A stretch of 64,000 nucleotides of DNA from Eupeodes corollae (taxonomy: Eukaryota > Arthropoda > Insecta > Diptera > Syrphidae), in assembly GCF_945859685.1 (NCBI RefSeq), contig NC_079147.1, positions 185,983,174 through 186,047,173 of the forward strand, in the 5' to 3' direction. Under the pieces are notes generated by a model. It had not been told where the DNA came from. It made no database searches and saw only the letters and a program-made list of their open reading frames with translations. Position numbers and translations under genes: made by a program. Shown here piece after piece: positions 10,490 to 22,480 of this stretch. Each line of letters opens with the position of its first letter. Position 1 is the first letter of the stretch.

Positions 10490-11252
10490 TAACTTCCCAT
10501 AGTAATGTAATGTTATGGGTCCGATTTGTCGAATTGAAAATTTCGGCATTTCTCGACGTTTCAAGGTTCCTAGAAACGAAATAAAAGATTTTTAGAGAGA
10601 TGTCTGTACGTGCTTGTATACGTTCGTTTCTACGTCCGTAAGTTTGCGACGTTTTTTCCGTCGTCCAAATCTCAAGAACCAGTAGAGATATAAATTCAAA
10701 TAAATTTTGTTATACAGATAATAATGCAGATAGATGCATAAATGAGTCTCAAAAAAATTGCGTGAGTGTTTTTTTTTTAGCATAGCTATTTTAAAAATAT
10801 AAGCTTCAAACTTATTTTATTTTATAAGAAGTATTGTTTTCAAAAACTCGATAACATTTAAAAAAAAATCGAATTGACAGGTTTTTAACACAAAATAAAA
10901 ATTAAAAAAAAAAACTTTAATAAAATTAAATTTAGAATAAAAAATTTATTTCATTCATCCAATTTGTATTTGTTTATAATTAAAAATAAAAACTTTTAGA
11001 GCTTTTAAAACTTTAATACTAATTTTTTTTTTAAAATTGGTTAACGATTAAAAATCTCTTAAGCAAAAATAGATTTTGAAATTAAACTATTTCATCATAA
11101 TGCAAAATTTTGTTGGTTATTTTAATTTTTTTTAGAATAATTTAAATGATAACTTTTTTGACAAAAAATGAAAACCTACACACCTTTAAGCAAGACAAAT
11201 CGACAAACGAGATGGGAAGTTATCAGTGTTGGTCGCATCCCAGAGTCTTTTT
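10490..11252 (-). repeat. Z repeat, copy 2 (minus orientation)
   Basis: The plus strand begins TAACTTCCCATAG, with GGGTCCGATTTGTCGAATTG, TTTTTAGAGAGATGTCTGTA and a TCGTCCAAATCTCAAGAACC segment. It ends GACGAGATGGGAAGTTATC-like sequence followed by GGTCGCATCCCAGAGTCTTT. Both termini match the Z family in reverse. The internal array is degenerate. Confidence 0.8.
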
Positions 11253-12704
11253 TATCTTTAAGATTCACTTCAGCAATTGAGTTCAAAACTATACGTGCTA
11301 TAAAATAACACATATCAGTTGTAAATTGTCACATTCGTAATAATTCACATATGTACATATATCGTCGTTATGAGACCATTCATACGACTTATAGAGCTGC
11401 ATTTATAATTTTGTATATCCTAAGGGGATAAAACACAGAAATGCTTAATGATAATGCTTGCTTGTCCATAATTCACCAACTGATTACTAGACAAAGATAG
11501 TTAAGTCAATAAACCGAGAGAGAGAGAGCACATTAAGGTATAATATACACAGTATAAAATTGCATTTTCCCAAAGCCATATTATAGATAACTTCAAGGCA
11601 TCACCATCATCTTCATCACCATTCAATAATAATTTATTACACCTGATGATGTGAAACATTGTATAAGTGTCATTTGCTTCCTTGTGCAGAGAGTGCTTTA
11701 TAGCAAAAACTTATACCCCTTACCTATGGGGGCTATCGTCGTCGGCGTCGTCGTCTTTACGTTGCGTTGGTCGTTCGTTGCTCAAGTCCGGAAATCTTCT
11801 TTTTAAAAGAGGTAAATCAGATATAATATACGCGTTCCTCACAAGAAGTAAGAGTTGCATTCAGATTATTATATGCCACAGACCTACTGCATCATCACTG
11901 ATGGTGATGATGATGGCAAGGCTATCATCATGTGGTCATATCATCAAGACAAGTCTAGTGCAATCAATGTGTTGTGTTTATACGTCTTCAGAAAGATAGA
12001 AAGAATTAAGTGTCTAAATAAATACATATCATTCAATCTATGGATGGTATACGTATAAGTTCAATGACACTTAAATTGACATTAGAGAGGATTAAGGCGA
12101 AAAGATGAGGAGAACCTTTATAAAGGGTAAATAATATATGAGAGCAAGAGGTCAAAAGAACTCAAGTGGTACCTTGTAATGGCAACTCTACCTATATAAT
12201 CAAATATCAATGGCAATAGCACTGTTGAAAAAATTGACAAGAAACGATTTAATATAACTTCTATCGAGTTTGTGAAACTAAGCTATAACAATAAGCACTA
12301 ACCCTAGGAACTAGATATACCCACTCCTATACACTTACTTAGTTGATGATTGTTAATGATTCCAAACAAAGACCAGTAACATCAGCTTAATAGTACCTTA
12401 TAGCCAATAAAACTTGTAGTTATAAGGTAGGTATGAATGTGAAATTATCAATAAATCTAAGGTAATGTCTAACAACACATAGATTCGACGAATTGATTTT
12501 ATTGCCATCTGGGGACCTGCAGTAAAGACAGTGAGAATTATAGGTACTTGTTATATTTTGATAGAACACATTACCGTCAAACTGTTTGTTAATTATAAGC
12601 AAAGGCTGCGAGGGTAAAATAAAGTTTGCTAATTGTTTTGATATTCTGCTTTACTTCATTGTGAATATTTCGTATGCCTTAAAAATTAATAACCTTATAA
12701 AACT
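11253..12704. other. Non-coding stretch with a CG-rich island near 11700-11810
   Basis: Most of it is A/T-rich. At about 11730-11800 there is a conspicuous CGTCGTCGGCGTCGTCGTC tract followed by ACGTTGCGTTGGTCGTTCGT, with a TATA-like CTTATACC about 30 bases upstream. This composition is typical of a fly promoter or 5' UTR exon, but no coding exon could be attached. At 11888-11910 CATCATCACTGATGGTGATG makes a small perfect hairpin. An AG dinucleotide run lies at 11515-11529. Confidence 0.35.
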
Positions 12705-12860
12705 TAAAAAAATTTAGAGAGTCTGATAGATTGTCAAATTGAAAATATTGACATTTCTTCACTTTTCAAGCTTCCCAGAATCTAAATCTGTGGTTTTGTG
12801 AGAGATGTTTGTGTGTATACGTAAGTTTGTACTTTCCTTCCCCGGACGTTGGAAGTAAAA
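12705..12860 (-). repeat. Z repeat, copy 3 (terminal fragment)
   Basis: Only the subterminal part of the Z family is present: GATTGTCAAATTGAAAATAT, GACATTTCTTCACTTTTCAA and a GAGAGATGTTTGTGTGTATA segment, which align with the right-end module of other copies. Confidence 0.65.
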
Positions 12861-12929
12861 CATTCATAATTGAAGCAATTCTTGGAGAAAGTAAAAATCT
12901 GGTTGACTCTGTTTAAAAGGTAGTTAAAT

Positions 12930-13868
12930 TTTATGGACCGGTGTTGATTTTGTTACAGTCGCTCTTGGATTATCATCAAGCAGCGCCAATGTCATCAAGC
13001 CAACTGCTTCATCCACTCATAAAGGAAGCCTAGACCACCGAAAGCTTCCCCGATGAGTGGAAATAGGGAAAAATCGTCAAGCACCCAAAAAAGGAGAGTG
13101 CAGAGTGCGAAAACTGCCGTCGCACAAAATAGTAACAAAAGTAATATTGGAACGCATTATAGATCACCTTGAGGCCACACTCGATGCCGTGAAAGGCAGA
13201 AATCCGCTCTGGATCCTCCTGTATTGATCATATTAACACCATGCCGATCATTACTGAACAGTGCGTTGAATATCGATCACCACTAAACCTGCTGTTCATC
13301 GACTTCGAGAAGGCCTTTGATAGCGTAAACAGGGTGTATATCTGGTTAGCTTTGCGGAGGAGAGGCAACCCAGAAAAACATATTGCTATTATTAAAGCAA
13401 CATATGATGTAACCAAGTGCCGCGTTCTGATGGTAGGTTGTCAGATGATTTTGAAATCCGAAGCGGAGTCAGACAGGGCTGTATTCTGTCGCCAATATTG
13501 TTTTTGTTGGTAATGGAGGGATCCAATGGACTTTGACATCCTATTTAAAGCACTTGGATTACGCCGACGATGTTTGCTTACTCTCTCATAGAATCATGGA
13601 TCTCCATTAAATGACAACAAGTGTGGAGAGAGAAGCAGAAGTTGTGGGGCTCACAAAAGAAGGAAAAAGAGTGGACGACCAAGAAGCACATGGCGCAGGA
13701 CAGTCGAAGCGGAATCAGCGTCAATACGCAAGAGTTGGAGGGAGCTTAAACACATCTCCGGAAACCGTACAAGATGAAGCGTAGGCGTAGTAGAGACCCT
13801 ATGCCCTTTAAGGGGTTCCCAACGGACCTAACAGGTCTGAGGACCTAAGTAAGTAAGTAAGTAAGTAT
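12930..13868 (+). mobile_element. LINE 3' half with (TAAG)n tail
   Basis: Frames switch, but the order is clear: a decayed PDEW..GKIVK..PKK segment near 13050-13095, IDHLEATLDA near 13165, then PLNLLFIDFEKAFDSVNRV (RT motif A) at 13280-13340. RRGNPEKHIAIIKATYDVTK follows, and LDYADDVCLLSHRIMDL (motif C, intact YADD) lies at 13555-13606. The C-terminus is SGRPRSTWRRTVEAES...KSWRELKHISGNR near 13670-13770. The element ends in a TAAG microsatellite at 13849-13868. The RT lineage is RTE/CR1-like by motif style; assignment is tentative. Confidence 0.85.
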
Positions 13869-14075
13869 TCTGACCATTGACGACACTTGTGATGATCAAA
13901 AGGCTTTAGTTCTTGAGTCAATTGCCACTTGCAAGCGTGTAAAATGTTCATCAATCATGAGCGTGAGAGGTGCAACTGTTGGGAACTACGACGAGTTGAG
14001 CTCTTCAGCCACACTATCGCGAACAGTAGCAATATTTTCTTGAGTAAAAGCTGTACGCGCGAGCGTATATTGGTG
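13869..14075 (-). mobile_element. Mariner-type transposase fragment
   Basis: The minus-strand readings give TQENIATVRDSVAEE, STRRSSQQLHLSRS and WQLTQELKPFDHHK in adjacent frames. These match the linker and second-HTH region of the same mariner assemblage seen at 32411 and 58579. It directly abuts the LINE (TAAG)n tail. No termini were found. Confidence 0.65.
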
Positions 14076-14804
14076 TATTTACATCACCAAAAACCCAGTT
14101 TGTCAACTTTTTGTTTTTTTACGCACATTTGAAGCATTAAATTGACCGAAAATATTAAAAAATCACGTTATGTATTTTGATTTAAAAAACTAATTTCATA
14201 GTAAGCCTAAATAACTTATGAACGTTACTTAATTATGTATCTTCAAATTGAGCTAATCTGATATATAGAAATGTTAAATGAAATGCCAAATTAAAGTTGA
14301 CGCTCAGGTACGTTCTTATTCAAAATCGGCCCTTAAAATTAACCCAACCTTTAATAATACTCTTTTTCTCCAATATACAATACAAACAAAATTATTTTTA
14401 TGAAAAAACCAGGTTAATACAAGACAATTCCTGATAGTCAAGATAATAAAGCTAATTTTCAAGACTGACCAGGTACTTCTAGTCCACCCTGACGCTTCTA
14501 GGCCACTAAGACTCTATCATAAGAGAACGAAGACTTCACAGGAAGCAAATACAATTCAGGAACAACAGAGTCTTCCAAGACCAAAAAAGATTAATTAAGA
14601 CTCTTTAGGACTGCAGAGTCTTTAAAATCGCAACTACTATTCAAGACGAAAAAACAGTTCATGACCACGCAAAATCTTCAACTTTTCCCTTGAGCCACAT
14701 GGAGACTTCGAGCAACACATCAACTAAATTCCTTCTTAAAACTAGCTCGAGCCTTGGGAGAATGCTTTATTGTTTTAAATGAATATATTATAGCGATCGA
14801 AACA
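14076..14804. other. Unassigned non-coding DNA
   Basis: No gene found. The section at 14460-14760 is less AT-rich and has several GACTCT/AGAGTC words, but no open frame or repeat family was recognised. Confidence 0.35.
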
Positions 14805-15035
14805 AATTAAACCTCCTACTTATATCTTAGGCGCTCAGACCTAGTGGCACATAAGTCCTCTACTCTTCCTATGCGCCATCGTGTGCGGTTTCTAGTTTCC
14901 AAGATGTTTGCGCTCTCCCCAGTCTTGACGATTCCCCTCCTAAACTGTTCTTCTCTGCGTTCTTCTCGGTCTCCTGAAGCATCTGTCTTTTTATCTGACT
15001 GGGTCATTATATTTTTGAAGCGTGTTCACTGACAC
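14805..15035 (-). mobile_element. Possible LINE 3' fragment
   Basis: The minus-strand reading ends NRTRWRIGRVEDLCATRSER and stops soon after. This resembles the Arg/Trp-rich C-terminal tails of some LINE ORF2 proteins. There is no RT motif, so the call is tentative. Confidence 0.35.
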
Positions 15036-17844
15036 TTGATCCTTTTTATAATAGTCTAATTTGGTCTCTTAACCATTTGTCTATACAGTTCTCGGTTGGA
15101 AAAAAGATTCTACCAAAAAGCACTTAAGATATTTTACAGACATACATATAAGTATGATTAAACATTTGAGTACAAGGTCAAAATTTTGTGTTTGAGCTGA
15201 GATATTACATCTTTAAAACGTTAAACAACATCCCGAAAGCAGACTTTCAATCACCGATAGGTCTGATCTCTGAAATAAGTAGATAACTGCTATTCCTTTC
15301 ATCATCATTTGTTTGCGGAGCAGAGCATTTGAGTACGAGTATGCTGAAACAATTATTCAATAAGAGACTCATAGCTCGGTAAATATGTGTTTAACAGGTC
15401 GGATAATTATTACATCCTTTTAACAAGACACCCTCTAAAATATAAGAGCAAACATTTAACAAAAAAATCAATAAATTTACCGTTTTAAAGAGGTTAATAA
15501 TGAATTCAAAAGAATTATAAATGCATTCAATTCAATCAAGAAAAAGAAAGATAAGAGCAGCTCTTAAAATCAAACAACTCCCATTTTATGTTTGACATAA
15601 AAAGTAAATACAACCAATTTTCCCACTTCCCATTTCCTAGCTTTAGCTACAAAAGCTTCGAACCTTTCCCATTCTGACCCAAAAAAAAAACAAACCTTTT
15701 TGTTAAGTATTTTGGGATAGCTAATATTTAGATAACCTATTAACACTTTTCATTCCATCAGACCCAGACATTATCGGAGGGTTTAACAGAAACGATGATA
15801 GCTCTAATGGATTGGAGGCAGACATTTACCTATTATTTTATGAAGAAGTATCTCTTCACAATAAAAGAAAAGAAAACAAATTTTTGGAAGCTTCTTTTTT
15901 GTTATCTGAAAAAGTTAGGTCGTATAATTTGTTTAATGTCTTGTGGCTACCGTATACATTTTTATTTTTATTCAACAAGTTGTCAGTTGGATCGATAAGG
16001 TTGATGTTGATATTTGTAGGTTGCTATACATAATAAACGTGATTGAGATTTCCATTAACATTGATTTTTACATCCCAACAACAAATAGAAGATTATAGCC
16101 ATATAAGAAGAAGAAACAATTCAAGCCCCTAAAGACAGAAAGTCAGGCGACAAAAAGCAACTTAAGTATCAAATGACAAATTTTATGCATCTTTTATTTC
16201 TATTTTATTATTTCCATAAGGACTTATTATTAAATAAAACTTAACAAAGACAAGAAAACAAAAAACAAACTTTGTCACTTTGAAAAGTTTATCCTTGTCA
16301 ACTCTGATGACATATAATTGGACTGAGATTAGGCTAAGGTTCTGTTTCCATCTACTGTCATGAAACATTTTATTCCTTCTTAAAAGACACACAATAATCT
16401 GTCTATGCATTACTTTAATATTCTATTGAAATCTTTCTTTTTGGCTTCTTGACAAAGAAATTTCTGACAAAATCACAGTCAGTAATAAAAGCAAAATTAT
16501 CCTTTGCCAGTTGGGTGTCTGACTGTTAACTTAAAACAAACGAACAAGACGTACTTAATCCATTTTTAATTGTGTCGCACCATAAATTTCATTGTTTTCT
16601 CTTTATCATTTTCCAGACTTTAAATATAATATGTACATGAATGATTTTTTAAAAATGATGCCTACAGCATCTGGCACTTTATCCCTTGTTGTATTTCAGA
16701 TTTGTCCTCCTTTTTTAAGTTTTGTTTTTGGAAATTTGAGAAGAGAGATGCCTTTGCTTGGTCGGTCGGATTATAGTTGGGAATTTTATGTAAACTATGG
16801 TGGGCCAACTTTCTCATATTTAAAACCGAATATAACTTTCATAATGTGAGTAAAAGATAAACCAACATTTAGGATACTTACTCTTGCTGTTTTTTTGGTA
16901 TCATATTTTCGAAAAGTAAAGTTAAGAGCTTGTTTTGGTGATATAATAAAAACTTAGGAGAGGTAAATGAGCTGGCTTGTAGGCGGCTTCTTATATGATA
17001 ATGGGGTGTTATTTAATGTATTATATTGACCACCTGCTGCTGCTGAGGTAGCGAAATCAAAGATTAAGGAAATTGAAGAAGTTTGTTTTGGTTAACTCAT
17101 GTCGGCCGCAATCGTCAGGTGGTAACTATTAAGTATTTCATAAAATGATGATGGCAGTTTATTAAATATAACAAACTATAAATTGAGCAGCAGGTGGTAT
17201 TATTGTTTGTTTGGTATGGAGAATAATAAAGAATATTTTTTTTAATTGCGGTTTGTTTTTATTTTTAAAACGAAAGAGCTGAGCTAAGAACTTTTTCACA
17301 TATTACACGATCAATATATCTTCCGTTTTTGAAGTGAAATTTAATTAAAAACAATAATATTTCAATAAGTGGAAAAGAGAATATTATTGAAATAGAAGTC
17401 TCGAGAAGATTTGAATTAATTTTTTCTTGGATTTTGAACATAATTCAAGACATAATTTGAGTAATTCTGGTTGTAAATTCGTCTAGAGTTTTGGAGTTAT
17501 TCACGGTCTCTTGCGTTGCCCTATAGAAAAAAATCGTACAATATATATATGTTTCAATGAAATATTGGTTTATATTGACTGACATCTACTTTTAACGGAG
17601 AAAAATATCGAAAAAAACCGAACTAAAAACAACAAAACTTGTGCGAGCTAATAAAAATTTTAATTTGTATTTTCATATGATAAACATGAAGCTTGCATTG
17701 GTAGGCGACCTAGTTCAGTCAGTATTGTCTCTTAGTTAAATTAAGATCATCTGTAATGCTTACACTTCCAACAATTATTTTAAAATAATTAAGTTACATT
17801 TGCTTCTCAATTTCTCTAAAATGTAATTAAACAATTTTATTTAC
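15036..17844. other. AT-rich intergenic DNA; no gene recognised
   Basis: About 2.8 kb with only short, low-complexity open readings (for example 15795-16033 and 16592-16849), none with a recognisable domain or splice structure. CTGCTGCTGCTG occurs near 17034. Confidence 0.4.
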
Positions 17845-19225
17845 TTTATAAAGAACCTTGTTCTTAATATTCCCTATTAACAAAAAAGGAGACATTAATA
17901 ATGTGGAAAATTATAGGGGCATATCGCTTATAGCCGTCATCTCAAAAGTGTTTTGTGGTGTACTTGTTAACAGGCTTGAGACATGGGTTGAAACCAATAA
18001 TATCCTGATCCACAGCTGTCTGGGATGGTTCAACGTATTTGGAATGGTTTGAAACGGACTCTGCTGTAAAACAAGGATGCCTTTATAAGTGCTCTTATAT
18101 TTGTACTTTTTATTAATGATGTTGAAGCTCATCTACCTGAAGGTCTCCACATTGCTGATGACCTGGTATTACTTTCTGAATCTCCTGAAAATCTGCAACT
18201 AATGATATATCGTCTAGCTGATTAATGCGATAAATGGGGTCTGTCAATAATGTAGATAAATCAAAAATAATAATGTTCTCAATATCTGCACGTAATCACA
18301 CTACAAACAATTGGCACTTTAATGGAAACCCTCTGCAGATAACTAATGAATACAAGTACCTGGGAGTGATTTTTAATAAACAATAGATTTTCAAAATCAC
18401 TTTAATTTCAAAACCAAGACTTCTCAAAGTTTGTTAAGTCTAGCATCAAGGAATATATTTTCAAACCAGCGAATAGTATTATCTGCGAAACACAAGATTT
18501 TTGATGCTGTTATAAAAACTTCGCTTTGTTATGCTACCCAGTTATGATAAATCAACGAATACGGGGAGATAGAAACGTTTTACAGATGTTTTTACCGCTA
18601 AAAACACCTAACTATGCCTTATATCTGAAAAAGGACTTCCAAAAATATTTACTAGCACGATTAAATTACAAGCAGACTAAATTTTAAAGACTGACGAAAA
18701 GAATTGCACTTTATGAGCTAAGAAACGAGGACTGGTGGATGTCGATATGGAAAGCTCTGGGAAACGCGTGTGGAGAAACAATATCGCTGAATCCATCAAA
18801 TTTGAATCATGCTAAAGACGTTTTCTACAAAAGCATACAAAGCTATGCAAATTTGGAACGCGATGCTCTTATGGAGGAAGCAGGAAATTTTGTACTCACA
18901 ACTGACCCAGAATCTTATGACATCAAACAAACTCAGTGATTCACTGAATTACAGTCAAATTCCTTAATATTCAAAACAAGATGTGAAATCCTTAGCTTAA
19001 ACGGATCACCATACAACGGCAGTTTAAATCAGTTTTTCACGCTTTGTGATTTAAAAGCAAAAGAAGATTGCTTCCAGTTTATGAGTATGTGTCCCGTTTT
19101 TGTGCCTAAACAAATGCAACCTTTGGAAAAAAAAACTCTGACGCTGCAAGAAACAGTAAAAGTGTTAAACAATTTTGAATGGAAAGCACTCTATTTCTTT
19201 TTGAAAACCATATATTCATAAAGAC
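17845..19225 (+). mobile_element. LINE RT and C-terminal half, decayed
   Basis: The translation begins PINKKGDINNVENYRGISLI with AVISKVFCGVLVNRLETWVE (RT motifs 1-2). A deletion follows, then KQGC-like and LFINDV-like segments near 18070-18125, an IADDLVLLSESPENLQLM-like motif C near 18150-18200, and EYKYLGVIF near 18350. A long C-terminal region follows, including RIALYELRNEDWWMSIWKAL at 18695-18760 and ERDALMEEAGNFVL near 18860. A Cys-containing tail (LCDLKAKEDCFQFMSMC) lies near 19045-19090. Multiple stops and frameshifts mean it is dead. This family is distinct from the LINEs at 8025 and 12930. Confidence 0.85.
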
Positions 19226-20859
19226 TGTTAATTATAACCAAATTTGTTTAAATGTATTCAATTTAAATTTTTGTTTATCATTCATACCCACAAAATTATT
19301 TATTTTGATTCGCTAACCTAGCTGACGGCAATGCCATAGCTTCAAAATTCATAAAACTATCAACAATGTACCAAAAGCAATAAGAAACAATAAATTAATG
19401 AATTACTCACTTAATAAATTGATTGCAGTTAAATCAACATAAAATTAATTGTAATTAATTTAATTAAAAATAGTAATGATCAACGCAGCAGTAATGATTT
19501 TATTTTCCTGTGATCATCTTATAAAAAATTTAATTAAATATTATAGACATTACATTTTACGTGACATTACCAATAAAGTTTTCTGTGGATGTTTTAAATT
19601 AAAAAAAAAAATATATTTTACTTTATGTTATCAAGTTTTTTTTTTATATTTTGTCCCGGTCACATTCCATTTTCTTAGTTAGTATTTTTCTCACACTGAA
19701 TTAATTTTAACAAATCAGGCGTCAAAAAAAAACAATTTTTTGTAGACGATCCGAATTATATGTACGTTATTTATAATTTGTGTTTTTTATTAAAAATATT
19801 TAATTACCTGGGTTGTAAAATAACATGGGCTGTAAAAAACAGGGTAACAGAATAGCCTCCAACCGAGCGCTGACAGCAATGGAGAAACTTGATCACATTG
19901 CCAGCGATTTTGAAAATTTTAAATACTAAAGATTCATTTTTGACAAAAATTAAAAACGGTTTTCAAGAAAAACCAAGACTGACCACACAAAGTTTGATAT
20001 AATTATTTTGAACTTTGAAGCAAAATTTGAGGTTCTACACGGTAAAGTATGTTAGAAATTTAAGTTGATATGTATAACATTTGAAATGATGGAGTAGAAT
20101 ATTAAAGTTATTTTTAATAAATTGATAAGCTTAAAAGAGGATTTACCTAATTTTAAACGAATTTATCTTCTTACTATCTCTTTGCTAAATTCGTATTACA
20201 TATTTACAGTCAAAAAATGTAATGGTCTAGTCTTCAGTAGGGAATTCCAATTAATAGGTCCGTTTGACCTTGTGTGCTTTGGTTATATTTGCGAAATATC
20301 AATGTTTGAACACGTTTGGATGCCCGTTTTTTCATTTCTAACTAGTAAATTGTTAAACTCTTAACAATAGATTATTTTAATTTCTCGTCATAGTGAATTA
20401 AAAGCTTAAAATAATTACTTAGAATTAACTTAAAAAGACTTTCTCTTAAGAACTTGAACAAACCCATCACAATTATTAATTACTACATCTAATTTTAATT
20501 AGTTGGTATTTTTGTATTCCATTGCAATTTCAAGTGATTAAAATGGATATTTCTGGAATTACAATTACTTTTAATTGTCATGGAAAATGTCCCAATTACT
20601 AATTATTGGAAATTGAAAAGTTTAAATCAGTAACGAAAATTAGTTATTATTTTCCAATATAAGCAACTCTTACATCCTATCTTCAATTGAAAAATGCATG
20701 GAAAGTGACTACGTTTGTTCAACTTAATTTTAACGCGTTATCCGACTGTTAAACTTTCCGTTATCATAAATTGTACAGGTTCCTTATGCCAACGCTACCA
20801 AATTGAAGCCACGAAGTGAATGATCGTCTTTTTACTAATTTCATATTTATTTTGGTGAA
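19226..20859. other. AT-rich intergenic DNA
   Basis: No coding feature recognised; A/T-rich, with many TAATT/AATTA words around 20470-20650. The small open reading at 20122-20364 has no supporting motif. Confidence 0.4.
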
Positions 20860-22480
20860 CTTCCACTACAAATCTCAAGAAATCATCTAAATAATGTCAA
20901 ATTAAAGTTTTGAATATCAATATGATAGAGAAAAACAGAGTTGGGTAAAGCATTCTACATTCTCGATGTGCGGTTAAAAAAAGAATCTCTATACTTGACA
21001 GTACGTCCAAAATTAAGCTCATGGTTAAACTGATGTGCATTCCTAGAAGTATGAATATTATTTGAGAGGGGAGTGCAACTGGCTAATTCGACAGAAAACT
21101 GTTAATAAAAATATCAGTACAACAACGAAAGGCATGAAACATTACGCCGGTGTTCGAGTGACGTAAACATTACGCCTGTCCAAAAAACTTAAGCTTGTTT
21201 TAGGGGCACCTGCCAAAAACGCGAGTTATATTCAAGTTTAAGACGAATAAAGGCTTTGTAAATTATTGCCAAATCAGAAGGGGTGACAAATTTCTTGCAC
21301 GGTCGGAGAAATCCTAAGCACCTAGTAGCATTTTTGGTAATATCAATTATGTGATCATTTCATTAGAGGTGACCTGTGATATACATACCGAGTACTGAAA
21401 GTTGACTAGTTTTCTGGTTGCAAGTGCCACTTATAGACAGTAGACAGCATTAAGCCCATTAGACAATGCTGTCAAGATCAGAATTTAATGAGCTTATGAC
21501 TGCGATTTGTAGTCCACATCTGAAGAACAATGATAAATATCTTAAAACGAAAAAAAAAATAAAAAGCATAAACTGCTGTCGTCAGAGAAACAGGTTGATT
21601 AATTGGAAGTGCCAAAACAAAAGATCGTTTATGAAGATAAGGAAGAGAATCGGATACAAAACGGAGCCCTGAGGATCACTAGTATTTATTTGTTTCCTGG
21701 ATTTCAGGCCTAAAACCATCCAATACAACTTGTATTTAACGGTTTGAAAAGTAGTTTCTAATTCAAAGAAGAAGAGATTTACCAATACCAAAAGCACGCA
21801 TATTCGATAAGAGAGCTTGTTGCCAAACTATATTAAATGCCTTTTAAGTGCAATAATCTTATTTTCTCCAAAACGATGTAAATACTTGTTCCACTGTTCG
21901 GTGGACTTATTGCTACGAAAGCTATACTGTCGGCCATTAAGAAGCTTTCGTTCTTCGAAATATTTTTTAAGCTGATAATTAATCAGCGTTTCCATGACCT
22001 TCGAAAGAGGGGGCGGTAGTTGGAGGGGAAAGAGGATTCGCCTTTTTCAGGGACAAATGCTATTTTCCATTCGCTCATAAAGAGACCTGTAGATTAGGAA
22101 AGATGGAAAAGCTTACGGAATGGTTTTTCTAACGTTGAAGAACACCTCATCAGAATAACAGGGGGATACTATCCGGGCCAGCGGATTTGTGTATTTTAAG
22201 TTCTTTCAGTAATCTTGTAACTGCACCAATGTGAAAGAAGATTTGTCCTATAAAATCATTTACGCCCTTAAGAACACGAGGTCTCATGACGCGCTCTGGT
22301 AGCGTCGAATTAACAGCAAACTGCGGCAAGCAAATTGGCTTTATCAATCGAACTTACATAGGGAGTGTCATTGCGGACGAGCGTTGGATAACCGAGGATG
22401 ACGTGGTGTTTCGTACATTTTTTTTACAAATGACCAAACATTTGTTCTATCTTTGGGAAAATTTAGTGCTTAGAATATGA
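20860..22480 (-). mobile_element. Jockey-like LINE, family A, copy 2 (minus strand)
   Basis: Reading from 22480 downward: KELKIHKSAGPDSIPLL near 22150-22210 (pre-RT), and a region complementary to the LINLQLKKYF/ENRQYSFRS-like segment at 21930-21990 that matches the family A copy at 8460-8560. Then DPQGSVLYPILFLIFINDLL (motif B) at 21610-21690. The thumb follows, with KNATRCLGFLRPCKKFVTPS and DLAIIYKAFIRLKLEYNS near 21210-21340. The family A tail RNAHQFNHELNFGRTVKYRD with FFNRTSRMWNALPNSVF lies near 20930-21040. Stops and frameshifts throughout; motif C was not found. Confidence 0.85.

Noticed and set aside
15795..16033. Overlapping short frames
   Set aside because: Low-complexity Phe/Leu/Tyr-rich translations expected by chance in A/T-rich DNA.
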